A DNA stretch of 64,000 nucleotides from Polytrichum commune (Eukaryota; Streptophyta; Polytrichopsida; Polytrichales; Polytrichaceae). The translations under genes and the position numbers were made by a program. The notes under the pieces are model-generated. The model made no database searches. It was not told where the DNA came from and worked only from the letters and a program-made list of their open reading frames with translations. Below are positions 10,572 through 24,226 of this stretch, one piece after another. Position 1 is the stretch's first letter; each line of letters begins with the position of its first letter. The stretch covers positions 1,054,001 through 1,118,000 of the forward strand of contig OX485803.1 in assembly GCA_950295325.1 (NCBI GenBank). Reading direction: 5' to 3'.

Positions 10572-13275
10572 CTAAATTTAATCCGCACATGCGTTCTTCC
10601 GTTCTGCTCCAGGTCCTACAACAACTACATGCATGAAAACAATCATTCATACTTGTAAACCAGACACAACTTCCATGGCAAAACGGGCCAACTTCTGGCT
10701 TCCAGTTATTGTAGGCCTCATAAAACCAGGCGTTTGCATGAATTAAATATACCAGCTTAATTTATGAGCGCCATGTCCCTCGGGTGCCTAAAATAGGCAT
10801 TTTCAAAGAAATGGCTGGAAAATGCTCATAATTGGACAATTGGAGTGTGTTTCATAAGGCGTTGTGTGGTGTGTTTTATTGTGTTGATGGTGAGAAGGCT
10901 CTAATCAGCGAAGACGACCGTCAGGAGCGCAAACTGCGCAGACTTGTCGTTGAGACACGTCTTGGACGTTTTTGGAATGTTTTTTTCCCTTAATTTATGC
11001 ACGCCGCTATAATTATTTTATGCGTTTATGCGTCTATTTATCGAACGGCTAATTCAATGAGGCTTGAGGTAATGTTCCAAAGCTGAAGAGATTGAGAGAA
11101 AGAACTTGTTATTCTTAACGGATCTAATCCTAGAGAGAGAGATCTCCTGCTTTCCACCTGCTCCTTGCACTTGCTCTGTACTCTTAACTAATTACTGACA
11201 ACACATTTGTCTCAGCCTATTTTTCCAAAGTTTTTCCAAACCCTACATCTACTGTTTTACCCAACTGTTGTTGTTGTTGTTGTTACCATTCGTACCACAA
11301 AACCAATTCTACCTTGCTAGCTCCAATGTGCTCCAAAAATAACACCCCTTTCAGTATGAGATCATGCCCCTGTGATCGTCGTGGTGCCTACTTCATGATC
11401 CTCGGGCGTAACTGCAGATGTTCTACGAACAAACATTCTATTCACTCTGGCTCGATGGGCAGAGAGTGTTTGTTGAGAGCCGGAATTCTTCTTCTTCTTC
11501 TTCAAATTTTTAAATTCACTTACTGCAATGACAAATTCCCTATGGAAGTCACTGCAAAGGAAATACATAAATACGTTAAACTCCAACCCCAAATGAACCA
11601 ACAAGGTTGGTAGGTCCTTCCACCCATAATCATTACGGCTAGCATCCAAGGGAGCATCCACACCCCGACCACCCAAAATCTTGTGAATCTAAAAGTTCCA
11701 ACAAAAAAAATCCACAAACTTATGGAAATCTTCTCACAAATGTCCACTAGATATGTAAACGCATCGTTCTAAACAAAAGGAAACTACAAAAAGAAAGAAG
11801 CCCCAGTTCCATTTGATTAAAAAATCCCAACCCAACACGATGAAAGGTCATCAAAAATTAAAGTGACCATGGGTGAGCATGTTAGAAAATGGATGAGAAA
11901 GTGACATGTCCAAAATGTGCAGTGTGTAATGAATTGGGACCATCTCTAACTTCTCGACCAATCACATAATTTGTATATCACAGGACAAGGACCCTAAAGC
12001 TCTAGTGTGAAGTGGTTCTAAGATCATCATATTCTGTGCATTTTCGTGCCAATTATTGAAGGTGACATGTTGCAAACAACATTTATTGGTATTAATATAG
12101 TCATTGTTCATTTTGATTACCAACCTCCCCCTCTTTCTACAATGTCATCATTACGAACGTTACAAGAGATTGGGGTCCCACATGCTGCCAAAGGTCAATG
12201 CTACACCATACATGAAATACTATTGTTTCAATATATTTCAGAGATCCAAATGAATAGAGACATATTCAACCTAAATGCAATACCATTAATTGGGAGGTTT
12301 TTGCAAGCATATAAGAATATCATTGAATTAGGGTCTAAGTATATTTGGATTTATGCATGAATTCAGACAATTCCAACCTCCAATATGATGTACATTAGAT
12401 CACAAAACTACACAAATATGATGGTTGGTGAACATGAAATACAAACAGTTGAAATTGTGGTTGTTGCTCGTGTTATTGTCGTTTGATGTTTATGTCCCCA
12501 CAAGTGTACATCCCTTATTATATTTTGGACAAATGGTTTGTCCAAATAAAATTAAATACCAGTTATTATAGAGTTGAAATAAGTTATGAAAATTTGGACC
12601 ACTTCATTTGCACAAAGAAACAACTTCAACAAAAAAGAAAGATGAAATAATTAAACAAAAATATTGGCAATATAAATGACTATGATTAGATAAATTATAG
12701 TGTAATGTTATTGCATGATTAGGTGACTAGTGTTTTATGATTTCTTTAAGTATATGTTCACATACTATATATATATATATATATATAATTTAGGTTTTAT
12801 GACAACACATGAGAATCATAAATATGGTATCCATATTTGAATTATTTATAACCTACTGTAGTTTTTATTATGACAATATGACATAAGAGTTGAAATTTTA
12901 TGCTCTAATTAAATAAGATTTCACAAGTACAACGTTAAATATGATATTTTAAAAAAGTTACACTTTCAAACCATGTTAGTTCTGTACAATATTTCAATGT
13001 GTTGATAAGGTAAGCAAGTGCTATTTGGTTATTTTTTTTAATTGAACACCCATATATTGGATGATGTGTGGTTAGGTTTGGATCCGAAAACATACAACAT
13101 AATAATCCTTTGGTAAGATGAATTCACAAAAGTATAAATTGAATTTCATGATTTACAATCCAATTTAACAATAGGTTCTACCAATTTCACTAGAATCATG
13201 AACCAACTTCACTATATAGATAACCAATTTAACTTGAACTTTCAACCAATTTCATTACGTGTTGTGAAAAAAAGT
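10572..13275. other. Gene-free AT-rich interval
   Basis: No gene is supported. Visible features are a (GTT)n run near 11267-11285, a short (CTT)n run near 11487, an (AT)n tract at 12766-12787, and a fragment at 13013-13105 of the dispersed family G repeat (ttaattgaacacccatatat). The 104-codon frames near 11362 and 12046 have no motif and no splice context. Confidence 0.4.
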
Positions 13276-13891
13276 ATGATTTGGTGCCCATATTCATAAC
13301 TTCACAAAATCAATTTCATGAATTATATAACTTTATTTCACAAAAAACGGTAGATCGTGTACAAGATTTTCCTAATTGCTCCCGACGACTATCTCTACAT
13401 CAAGCTAGAGGCTTCCAAGTAAACACATACTCCTTTGCTAAGATAACTTCACAAAAGTGCAAACTCCATTTTCTGAAGGGTCCAAGCTAGTTCACGAACC
13501 TTCCAACCAATGTTAACAAAAATGTTCTACCAGCTTCATGAACATTCCAAATTAGTTCATGATTCTTCTAAACAGACTTGACATGTGACACACCTCAATG
13601 TCATGATAGTGGACCTTTACCTCTAGCTACTTCATGAATTTCACAAGATCTTGGTTTACTATTCTCAAATTGTCAACTTCTCGCCTCCTTGTTTCACATT
13701 CTTTGCCTTCTCATTGTTCATTGGTTGTGCTTTGTTATGTGTTTACTTGGAAGCCTCTAGACTTGATGTAGAGCTAATCGTGGGGAGCAATTAGGAGAAT
13801 CTTTATACATGATGTACTATTATTTGTGAAAGAAAGTTATACATTTCATGAAATTGAGTTTGTGAAGTTATGAATATGGGTACCAAATCAT
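13276..13891. mobile_element. Fold-back element with about 160-bp arms
   Basis: The left arm (13276 to about 13435) and right arm (about 13738 to 13891) are imperfect inverted copies, starting ATGATTTGGTGCCCATATTC and ending with its near complement. The spacer is about 300 bp and non-coding. No TSD was resolved. A transcript would fold into a long hairpin. Confidence 0.75.
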
Positions 13892-15339
13892 GAATCTAAG
13901 GGCAGATTAAATCCAGGCTTCCTGTGCATGGGGGTCTTGAGGTGAATATTGCCACATCTTCTGAATTGGCCTCTTGGGTCTAACCATTGCAAGAATTGGC
14001 TTAAAACTATCAAAGCTGTGTGTACATTCGGCTGGTATCCCAGCATGGCACTTCGGCAACATTTGTCATGTTTGAGATCCAAGGGATTTCTATGTGCTTA
14101 TATAAACAATCTTGCTTCCCAATTAGGAAAATTACATAGAATAAGAACTAGCAAACTTCTAACTCCCTGCTCCTTTTACATAAAAACACCAACCAATTTC
14201 AGAATTCTAACCACATTCAAGTTGCCTTGAGACTACTTAATTACCTGTTATGATCTAAAAAGTGGACATTTTGAAGCTTGAAAAAGAAATTGCACACATG
14301 GCACTGTCCATCATAACTTCCCATTGTGATGACTAGATAACTTCAGAACTCATGTTTCAAAACTGTCCAATTTCCTGACTATACGAACTGGTACATGAAT
14401 CAAAACAACATACACTAGTTTAACAACTCGGAGTGCAGTGCATCAGACACCAATACTTCGTCACTGCAACTTACCTGATTTCTCAGAGATCAAGTGTACA
14501 CCATCACTTGCACTGCACTTACAAGTGAATAAAGACCATGCACAACTCTAACCTAACTACAACATTCCATAAAGCTGAGCATCCAAACAACCAGTCTCTC
14601 TGATTGATAGTTCATCCATTGCTCTGGTCCGACATGGTCATCTTAGAGCAATTCATTGTGGTAGTCCTGAGCAATGCAACACCAAGCCAAGAAATATTCA
14701 TTTCTAACCAATGAAATTCAGATCCACTATGAGCAACCAAGTCCAGCAAATACAGTCTGAAACAAGGAGAAACTTACTCACAAGACTGTCCACTTTTCTT
14801 TACAAAAAACATGGAAGTATGATGTCATAATTTCTTTAAACAATATCTTTGTAATTATTATGTTGTAGACAACACTAAGATACAGATAAATAGGAAACAC
14901 CAGATTTTTGCTTTCCTCTTCAAAATAGATCAGTATGGACCACTCTGGAAAAACAGCTCGCAGGAGGTAAAACGCACACCATTTGACAAGTACTGAACCG
15001 AACAAAATCATCTATGAATTCCAATATTCTTCACAAATATGTTTCCAAACAATTGATTGACTTCTCCAAAAAGAAATTTCCTGTGCAGTTGACATTGCCA
15101 AGCAAAAGATTACCTATAAGAAGGAAATGAAATTCAGAATGCTCTAACCTTGAATGCCACAATAATACCTTGTGATGGTTCACCACAAGTATTGGACCAT
15201 ACAATGAGGTAGAGTGGTCTAAGGAATATGAGGAATGGTAAACTGGTTGTCAATCCCTCAAACATACATTACACGGGGACGGGACATCATGAAGTCTGTA
15301 TAATGAATACAATATAGACCCGACATATGCAAGCCACCT
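13892..15339. other. Intergenic, downstream of the bL9 gene
   Basis: The bL9 3' UTR should lie just below 15340. Further left, overlapping sense and antisense frames at 13888-14230 have no motif. No element is recognised. Confidence 0.3.
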
Positions 15340-18085
15340 TTATTTCCTTCGAATACGAATTTTAAGGAACAACTTTGCCTTGTCACCAGGTAGTTTCAAG
15401 CCTTCAGGTAAACGGAGTTGCACATCAAAATCTCCAAGTTGAGAAAAGTCACTAGTCATCAATAAGTTCTCTTCATGCAACTGCACACCCAGTTGTCTCT
15501 GGACCTGAGCTCAAGTAGCACAACCATCAGTAGCTTATCATCTAAATAAATAAAAAATCAATCAACGAGGCCAAGCAACAAACATATATTGCATGTACTA
15601 AGCCAAAAAACCACATTCCACATCACAAAAGTATACCTCATGAAGGACATCAGGCTTTGTGACAAGCTTTAGAAGAGTAGTCTTCATTCCCACATCTCGC
15701 CTTAAAACCTGCAGACAAAATGGCCAATATTTCACATTGACTGCATCCAAATGAGAGTGAAAAATATTCTCTTAAAGGAAAATTGTGTTTTCCCGGATAC
15801 AAAGCTGGAAAGCAGGAAATGCCTACTCCTGAGATACGAAGATTTTTTCCTTTTCAGAAGAAGTAACAGCTTCAAAAGGGAAACATATTCCTAAGAATGA
15901 GCTAAAATATGAGAAACTTATGATTAGGCAATTGAGAGTTAAAAAATGGATGGTGGAATTTGATGCGAAGTGGGGGAATATGAGGCCCATGAGAGAGAGA
16001 GAGAGAACAAAGTACAAAGTCAAAAAAGGGTAATAATCACATGCCAAGACAGAATTTGTCTACATCAGCAAAAGTTTGTCATAAGTGAGTACCACACGCC
16101 CTTTCGCTAAGCGACGTAGAACAGCATCAATCGCTTTCATCTTCTCTTCCTCTATTTCTTGGTCAGTTTTGGGTGCCTCAATGACCTCTTCGACATGTAC
16201 AGTGCCCATTTGCTGCAAGCATCACAAACAACAACCTCACTATAATAGCTTAAACACTAACCACTTCATAGCACTGCTTTGTGACCTGTGCTTTGTGTAG
16301 AAAAAATGCCATCCCATGGCATATTAACTTTCAGAAAGAAACATATGAAAGTAGAGCACATTTCCCTGTTAAATTATGTTCATTAGGAGGCACTATATTG
16401 TGTGGCTGATGTATGAATTGGACCTCAAAGCCTTCATAGACCCAATTTCAAGTTTGAGTTTACAAAGCCTAAACTTGATGCATATAACTTATCATTGATG
16501 GAAACACTGAATGCATGTATCCCTGGATGCTCAGATCTAAAAATCCTTCGCCATACTATTTGAATGAAGTTTGAGGATGAAACCACAATTCTTAGAAGGT
16601 AGATTTCTAGTCCTCTATTTGCAGTTTGCTGCTTATTGCACAATCGATCTCAAGAGCCAGTACACTATAGTATGACGTGAACTTTGTATATCTTCTCATG
16701 AAAATTGAAAATTCAGAAGTTAAGCAGGTTAAAAACAAGCAAGCAGGTCCAGATACTGTTATACAAAATTCAGTCCTACATGTCACTATTCTAGAGATTT
16801 TTGTCTGAGCTATAAAACTGGGAAATTCAGCTGGATAAGGGAGGTTACCTTGAGTTGATTTTGCACCAAAAGAACAAATTTCTCAATTGCTGGCAAAGCC
16901 AACTTGTTTGGCATCAAGCAGTTACGAGCAAAACCAGGTGCAACTTTCACAATCTGTCCTGCCTGCCCGAGTCTCTCAATAGGCTGCAGAATAATCGTAC
17001 AGACAACCACATTAGAAACACTCTAAGATAATGAAGATTATTACTTATTATCATGCTTGCCTTTTCATTACCACTTAATCCTTCAACTACTCCCATATTC
17101 CCCTAACAAGAACTAGACTGTGATTTCACCAACAGCATCACTACACTCTTGCAAGACTATGTAACAACCCAGCAAAAACCTATAACCATGCAGAAGTCCG
17201 TATTCTGGAAAATACATTGGATGAAATAGACGGGAAAAGGCAGAAACAGTGACAATTCTTACAGTGGTCAGAATAACTTTATGTTTTGTATGTTGACGAA
17301 TGTGTCGAACGCCTCCCAGCCATGGTACACTTCCCTGTTGCCCTACCTGTCAGCACAGCAGAACACACAAGAAATTCACACTTTGAGGGAATTGATCACA
17401 ATCTACAACATGCTGACAATGGATACAATAAATCACTATGCTGGTTTTGTTTTTTAGAAGCCCTAGAGGAATCGGTTGAAAAATATCAGTATGGACTGTT
17501 GATCGAGCTTAACCCATGCTTCCTGTGCCCAGGCTTGCCATTGAACTCCCATGACCAACAGGAGAAACATTATCGAGTTTCAAGGAGGAACTACTGGTTT
17601 CAGGCTATATTAGCTGACTTGTAACATCAAGAATTATAATCAAAACTTTAGAATTTTCTCTTAGCTCCATTCACACATTCATGTTGTAGGGTAGATTGTC
17701 ACATCCTACGGTTGCAAAGAGCCTTTATCCGGATCACACGGCGAATTGATCACATCAAACGATATGTGGTCGTAAACCCTAATTCTTAAACCCTGCAAGA
17801 CATTATTAAAATTAAATTATTAAAATTAAAAAAAATTAAAAACGCATTTCCCACTGCACCAGAGCCCTGGGTTAGGAATTTGAACACAGCCTGTGCATCC
17901 ATAAATTTCACCAGAGGATCGCCTTTCCATCAAAGAAAAAAGAGAAAAATATTGAGGAGAACCACACTGCGTAGAAAATATTTCTACATTAAGGTGCAAA
18001 TTTCTACCTCACCAACAAGGCGAGACAAAATGGGGGCGTTTCGCAGGTACAACGCACTCCTCTGCGCAAGCTGCAAACGTCCCAT
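15340..18085 (-). CDS. Ribosomal protein bL9, mitochondrial type
   Basis: A 217-aa protein from six coding exons on the minus strand: 18085-18008, 17346-17263, 16983-16849, 16212-16093, 15708-15637 and 15504-15340. All junctions are GT-AG and in phase 0. The N-terminus (MGRLQLAQRS...) is rich in Arg, Leu and Ser and lacks acidic residues until its end, as expected of a mitochondrial presequence. A GGVRHIR segment leads into the bL9 core: KVILTT-PIERLG-AGQIVKVAPGFARN-LMPNKLALPA. A helical linker and a C-terminal domain follow, ending LKIRIRRK. The layout resembles the plant mitochondrial L9 (Arabidopsis At5g53070 type), not the plastid L9. bL9 binds 23S rRNA near the base of the L1 stalk. Exons 1 and 2 are the least certain because they rest on phase and presequence character. 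Confidence 0.9.
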
Positions 18086-18473
18086 TCTATTTTATTCTAC
18101 TCTCCTCCGCCTTCTCTTCTCCTTTCCTCACAAACACATCGCGAATGTGAACCCGGCACTTCCAGCTCTATTTCGATGGTAGATCCTACCACCAGAATGT
18201 GTTTCCAAAATGCGGCAACTCTTCCAGTGGAAATCAATGCAATGACATAGATGCCGGAATGCTACGATTACACAGCAGGATTGGAATTACGAGCATCGTT
18301 GGGATTTGGAATTAGGGCTTGGCAGCTGTGGCGAAGAGCTTTGGAAATGGCTGCGAATGGAGGAACCCTTCGGTCATAGAAACAGAGGAGTGGACGACGA
18401 CGGACGTTCCATTGTCGTTCGTCAAATTATGGACGATTCTATGTGTGATGATGGGTTAGTTTCTTATTAATAA
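18086..18473. promoter_or_regulatory. Likely promoter region of the bL9 gene
   Basis: This is the only sequence between the bL9 start codon and a Tourist-like MITE at 18474. I see no unambiguous TATA box. The call rests on position alone. Confidence 0.3.
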
Positions 18474-18970
18474 GGGCCACTTCACGCACGAGCCAAGAGC
18501 CGTGACCATGAAATTGTGAAAGCCCAAAAGAAAGTGTCCAAAGGCCGTCCCAACACACCTCCAAAATCATGTAGTGTGCTCACGGACCCTCAAGTGTACT
18601 GTGAAGTCATATGTGACCGGGCCTCAACCAAATGTTATTTCAATGAATTGTTATACAGGGGGCTCCCACACATGATAAAATAGAATAAATCAACGGTTGT
18701 GAGCGTTCGAGTGCCATTGTCTCCCGGTTTTGTGTTAGGCCTACCTCCAAGAGGCGGTTTTTGAAAATAATCCAAGTGATCATGAAACATGATCCATTTG
18801 ATGCCATGTAAGAATTCATGTAGACTTCACATCCATCTACCATTCACATACTATATATGTCCCTCAAGTGTAGTGTGAAGTGAACTTGGACAAGGCCCCA
18901 CCTTTTCCACCAATGAGAGTGCTTGAAGTGTAATGGTCGTGGGCTCTCAGTCTCGTGTGTGAAGTGGCCC
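18474..18970. mobile_element. Tourist-like (PIF/Harbinger) MITE, family D copy 2
   Basis: TIRs GGGCCACTTCAC and complement, 497 bp, with a perfect TAA duplication (18471-18473 and 18971-18973). The body matches copy 1 at 22639-23138 throughout. It lies about 390 bp upstream of the bL9 start codon. Confidence 0.85.
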
Positions 18971-19098
18971 TAAGATATGCGGGTATTAAGTGGTCCATTT
19001 TGATATTCAACTAGCTATATATGGGCTCAATGTTGTTTCCATTGAGCCCTTAAAGGCTGCCCTCTACACCAACTGAGATGCTGACATAATGGCTACTA

Positions 19099-19740
19099 CA
19101 GTAATCTCCCGTTTAAGTACGCACCCATTTAAGTACGCATCCCGGTTATGTGCGCAAATTTTTTGACAAAAATTAGGTTTCATATTTTATTGTTTGAACA
19201 TGTCACGCATAGTCATTTGCCGCGAATGCATGAATTTTTTATGCTTGACATTAAATGTCAGTTTGTTAACGTTTCGTTGAAACGTCTCAAACGATCGTCG
19301 CAATTCATCATACATTTGTCCACCTCCCGTTTGAACATCGAAGCAAAGCAATCGGTCGTCGATGTCAAGGACAGTGTTGTGCAGAGCTTCAAAGCCTTTG
19401 AAGTCGGTAGCACTTTCAAATTCAACAAATGTCTCGATAAGTTGGATTTCGTTGCAGTGTGTTCTCCCGATTGTCCCAAACTTTCCGGATGGCGCCTTCA
19501 CTGACTTCTTACTCCAGCCCTAACGCCTACTTGCTTGGCACGTTCGGCTTGCTCAACTTTGGACCGATTTCACATCGTCAGGCTTCGGTCGAGCGGGTTG
19601 CCTCAAGTTTCATCCGTTTCCCATTGCGATTCATCGAATCAGAGGCTCTAGAAAAACGATATGAGTAAAGTACGCACCTACCAACTAAGTGCGCACCAAC
19701 AGCTCCAGTTCAAAGTGAGTACTTAAGCGGGAGATTACTG
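19099..19740 (-). mobile_element. Pogo/Tigger-like deletion derivative, copy 2
   Basis: A 642-bp element with the same TIRs as 5306-5940, flanked by TA (19097-19098 and 19741-19742), in the opposite orientation. Minus-strand relics of the N-terminal helix-turn-helix region lie around 19640-19500, and a C-terminal segment of about 104 codons is open from 19501 to 19187. The catalytic core is deleted, as in copy 1. The plus-strand frame 19148-19504 is its antisense shadow. Confidence 0.85.
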
Positions 19741-22520
19741 TACATAAAGCCGCCTATCTAACCCAGGAAATCGTCTGAGTAACCTATTAAACACAAGCAG
19801 CAAGCCTGTATCCACTTTGGCATCTGCTAACAAACCAAGTGTTCACTTCAAACTTTGGTTGCGCTGATTTTGCACAATGGGCGACCAATTCTGCCATTCC
19901 AACCAACTGATCACTAACATTCAAGGTTCGTGTACAAGCTAAATGGCAACTCCCTTAAATGGAAATTCGATCATTGCATGTCTAACCACATTGTGAAGTT
20001 GCTGGATCCAAAAGGCAGCGATGCCAACAACTGCATTCCAGGCGAGTTACAATAAAAACTGGTTTGCATCAACACTTCAATATGGCAGCAGCTTGAATTT
20101 GAATCGATTTAGCATTTGACACAAAAAGAGCAGCTACCATTGACAAGAAATTGGATGGTTTAGGGTTGATTTGAGGTCAACAGCTGAGCATATAAGTTGC
20201 AGCCCAAAACCATGAATTCATCTCATTCCAAGCTGCTCATCTACACTTGGCCAACATGTAGGATTCACGTGAAGGGAAACGAGAAACCATGAAGGTGGGG
20301 GTGGTTGGTGGCTTTGATTTCTCGAAGGCCTTCTTCCGACTCTTTGCCGGATTCATAACATGTGCAAAAGATCTCCGACTCTAAGGGGCTTATCACACTG
20401 GCCAGTTCAGACACCTTCCGTCGGCATGTCCGGCTGTAACAGTGTGAAAAGTGGTAGGCCAACATCTATTTTTGAACATCATTCCCAACAATTTCATGGT
20501 TGGAACTGGACGGAAAGTTTGGTGTGATCCAGGCATGAGCATGAATGCATGGTCAAGCCTGAGTTGGAGTGTTCTTTTTCGGAGTCTGAGGGTGGGAGAA
20601 CCTCATAATTGTGTCAAAATTGTTTAAGGAAGTGCCTGATGTTTATGCCACCTGCCTTTATTTCTATAGAATCTTATTTTTGTGGGATCGATATGCTACA
20701 TATTATTAAATGCAAGATATAGGATACATGTAGAGGTACTATGTGCAAGCACGTTGATTTTTTTGTACCGAAATGGTCGATTATATGCAGTTTTATATTG
20801 TGAGTGAGGAGGTGTTGGAGCCAACTTCGGCTACTCATCCTCTGACGGTAGAATGGAGTACATAGGTAGATAGGTGGTTGGGTAGCCGAATGAGGCTTAG
20901 GGGATTGCCCTATCCTACCAAATAAGGAATCATGGTGGCTGCACTTGCAAACATTGTTGTAAATTCGATTGTGGCCCAATTTCATATTGGTTTTGGCCCA
21001 ACACATCCTCAATAATTTGCTAATTAATGCACATTGTGCTACATTAATCTAGGAAGTTTAAGTAAGTCAAATAACAAAACTAACCACTTAATACCCACAT
21101 ACCTTAATGTTTTGGCTGTAGAGTCTTTTCACATGTAAGGAAGTAATTCCCGAGGCTAGGAGCCGGATTTTGTTTCACAGGTTCTATAAGAATGGCAGTT
21201 AAAAATATGTCCCTTATTGGTTTGTTGCCAATTCATCTCACTTTAACCTCATTGGACTACACCATTTATGGTATTTTGGTTGGTAATGTCCATGTATGTA
21301 ACTCATTAAGTTTGAAACGGATTGTAGAGTATGGAATTACAATATACTACCACAAGTTATTATTTAATAATATTCTAGCATGTGTATGTTTTGCAAAGTA
21401 CTATGAGAGGCAAAAAGAAGAAATCATTGCATACGAGTTTACCTCTCATTTCTCCAACATGAGAGCCTTTAATAATTATAATTATATATATATACATATG
21501 GGCATCAAAATTAGTTTAAAAGACCCCAAACTAGTCTAGTCCAAGCCATTTGAGATGAATAAGCCACAACTCTATAGGGGGTCAAGTTTTTATGTTGGAT
21601 GAATTGGAGGTACGCTTGTGCCTTCGCCTCAAGGACTTTCTCAACTATAAATGTGAAACATACTTGAAGCAATCATTGACACCACCCAATGCAAAATAAT
21701 TGTTGAGCTTACCACACCTCAAATCATAGACTCACTGTTGAAATTGGCCGGTGGATGACTATCCCATCCCTTAAAGATAACAAACTATGTCATTTTATTT
21801 TTCTCTTGCAACGTAGTTGAAAACATGACACACTTTGTGTTGGAGTGCCCCTTCTACAACTTTAATAGAGAAAATACCAAGTTTCCTTGCTTAATTATGA
21901 ATGTAATATTGGGCAATCTCAAGTCTCTCTTCCATTTGGACCATTAAATTGATAGTACTTAGCCACTATCTCATGGAAGCCACACACTATGTTACTCTAA
22001 GGAGATTACCTAGCCTTTTTGACACCATCATGATGTACTCTTAGTCCGGTTTGGTTTCCTAACACCTATTGAGGGGGTAATAGCAAAAACTAACCCCCTA
22101 TAAGTTGGTTACTAATTCATCCCAATTTAATCTCACTAAAACGATTCGAGGTCTTTGAACCCAATATAAGAATTAGTGCAGACAAAAATAACAATCCATG
22201 GGATCTTCGATAATAATCAATGTATCCACCCTCCCCTCCCCTTGAGTAGGTGTTGTGAACATGCACTTGCTCTTAAGGTTAGTTTCCATGTGAAATGTAC
22301 ATTTCCACTAGAATTCGGTCTACATGAGCAGCCTACATGAAAACTAATCCTTATTAATCCCACAAGCCTTTTGGTTATCCGGAATTTAAATTCAATCACA
22401 TGTCATTGCAAGAGACAATTATAAAATTTTGACATTTTATAACATTCATAACTATAAAGTGCATTTTGTAACATTTTATGAGACTGCTCTATCTGCCCGG
22501 AGCCAAAACAGGCAGCTTGT
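19741..22520. other. Gene-free interval
   Basis: No exon chain is supported. A stretch around 21495-21620 (agtccaagccatttgagatgaataagcc) is similar to 55260-55375, indicating a dispersed repeat with uncertain ends. 22050-22250 also resembles parts of it. The 112- and 115-codon frames at 20674 and 21192 have no motif. Confidence 0.35.
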
Positions 22521-22638
22521 CTCTCTCCTCGGCATTAAAGTGCAATTAGTGAGTGGGCTCTCTCCCTGTGCTGCCCGCTGCCCGACCACCCGCCTTCCCA
22601 CCACCTTCCTCCCAACCTTGTGCTTCTCACTTAACTTA

Positions 22639-23138
22639 GGGCCACTTCACACACGAGTCAAGAGTCGTGACCATGAAATTGTGAGAGCCCTAAAGAAAGT
22701 GTCCAAAGGCCGTCCCAAGACACCTCTAAAAACATGCAGTGCGGCCATGGACCCTCAAGTGTAGTGTGAAGTCATATGTGACCGGGCCTTCAATCAAATG
22801 TTATTTCAATGAATTTCTATTCATGCGGGTCCTCACACATCACAAAATAGAACAAATCAATGGTTGTGAGCATTTGGAGTACCATGATCTCCCAGTTTTG
22901 TGTTAGGCCTATCTTCAAGAGGTGGTTTTAAAAAATAATCCAAGTGACCATGAAACATGATTCATTTGATGCCATCTAAGAATCCATGTAGACTTTACAT
23001 CCATCTTGCATTCACATACTCCGTTCGTCCCTCAAGCATAAGTGTGAAGCAAACTTGGACCGGCTCCGCTTTTTCCACCAATGAAAGTGCTTGAAGTGTA
23101 ATGGTCACGGGCTCTCAGTCTCATGTGTGAAGTGGCCC
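22639..23138. mobile_element. Tourist-like MITE, family D copy 1
   Basis: TIRs GGGCCACTTCACAC and complement, 500 bp, with a perfect TTA duplication (22636-22638 and 23139-23141). It is inserted in the left arm of the palindrome. Removing it joins cacttaactta to cttcttcatcc, the sequence expected from the right arm. Confidence 0.88.
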
Positions 23139-23440
23139 TTACTTCTTCATCCTCCATATCCAACAAAAGCAGCAACAACATGCTCACTTTCACAAACACG
23201 TGCACAAAAACCTGATCCTAATTGCACCAAGACTCACTCCAGCTCAAGAAAGTTAACGTCCCAAGCGCATTCCTGGTGGTTGGGGGAGCTCAAAATGTGA
23301 GCTTGTTTTCAAAGCACAGCCAAATCCCACAAACCAAGTCTCCCCAACTGTGATGCACACACACTTGTAGATTTCCCCGAATACTCGAAAATCAATGTGA
23401 CAATTAAATCCTTGTGTATGTGTGTAATAGATGTGGAATA

Positions 23441-23815
23441 CTAGTTACCAAAGTAGAAGAATTTATTTTGAAATCGTCGTCTGCAAGCTTGTTCCATCAG
23501 TTTCGCTATGATGGGATCCATCTTCAAAAATAGTGTGCAAAAATTGATATGGAGTTCTATTTCGTTTGGAATTGTAATGTTGTGCAAGAGATATTGAGTG
23601 AAATTAATGCCAAAGCAGTAGTAATTTCGGAAATCCTCGTTTGCAAGAGTTTCAACAACCAAAGTTTGCCCTAGAAGAGTTTGGAGAGATATTGGAAGAT
23701 TGAAGGTGAAGCATCTCCCTAGAAGTTGCAAAGCATAAAGTCGGGGTCTAAATTTGGATACTATTTTGTTGCAACCCAACATGTTTAACAACCAAGATTG
23801 AGATTCTAGAGGCAC
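23441..23815 (-). other. Unrecognised 124-codon open frame in the palindrome spacer
   Basis: One of the longer open frames outside known genes, lying in the 650-bp spacer. It encodes a Leu/Phe-rich peptide (starts MPLESQSWLL) with no motif that I know. There is no clear promoter or splice context. It could be chance, or a captured gene fragment. Confidence 0.2.
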
Positions 23816-24226
23816 CTCTGTTTGCCTCTTGGTTGTCTCATAAAATGTGCAACTTTTAGGATTGTGTGTACGATTGTGCAGTTGTGTGATTGAGATGATT
23901 GAATTTGAGACAAGTTTTATTTGTTTCTTGATATTATGATACGTGGAACCGTATCTTCTTCATGGGACACGAGCACTAAGGATTCTCAACATCAAGGCTA
24001 TGAGGCAATCTTTAAGTGTGTGCGTGCATTGCAGTTGGGGAGATTTGGTTCATGGGATTTAAATGTGCATCGAAAACAAGCTCACATTTCGAGCTCCCCC
24101 AACTGCCGGAATGCATTTGGGACATTAATTTTCTTGAGCTTGATTAAGTTTTGCCGCAATTAGATTCATGTTAATGTGCAAGTGGTTGGGAGTTTGCTGC
24201 TTTGAACATGAAGGACGAAGAAGTAA

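Noticed and set aside
11362-12360. Frames of 99-104 codons at 11314-11676 and 12046-12360
   Set aside because: No motif, no splice context, overlapping on both strands in the first case, and AT-rich surroundings in the second.
19148-19504. 118-codon plus-strand frame
   Set aside because: It is antisense to the pogo-like C-terminal remnant in copy 2.
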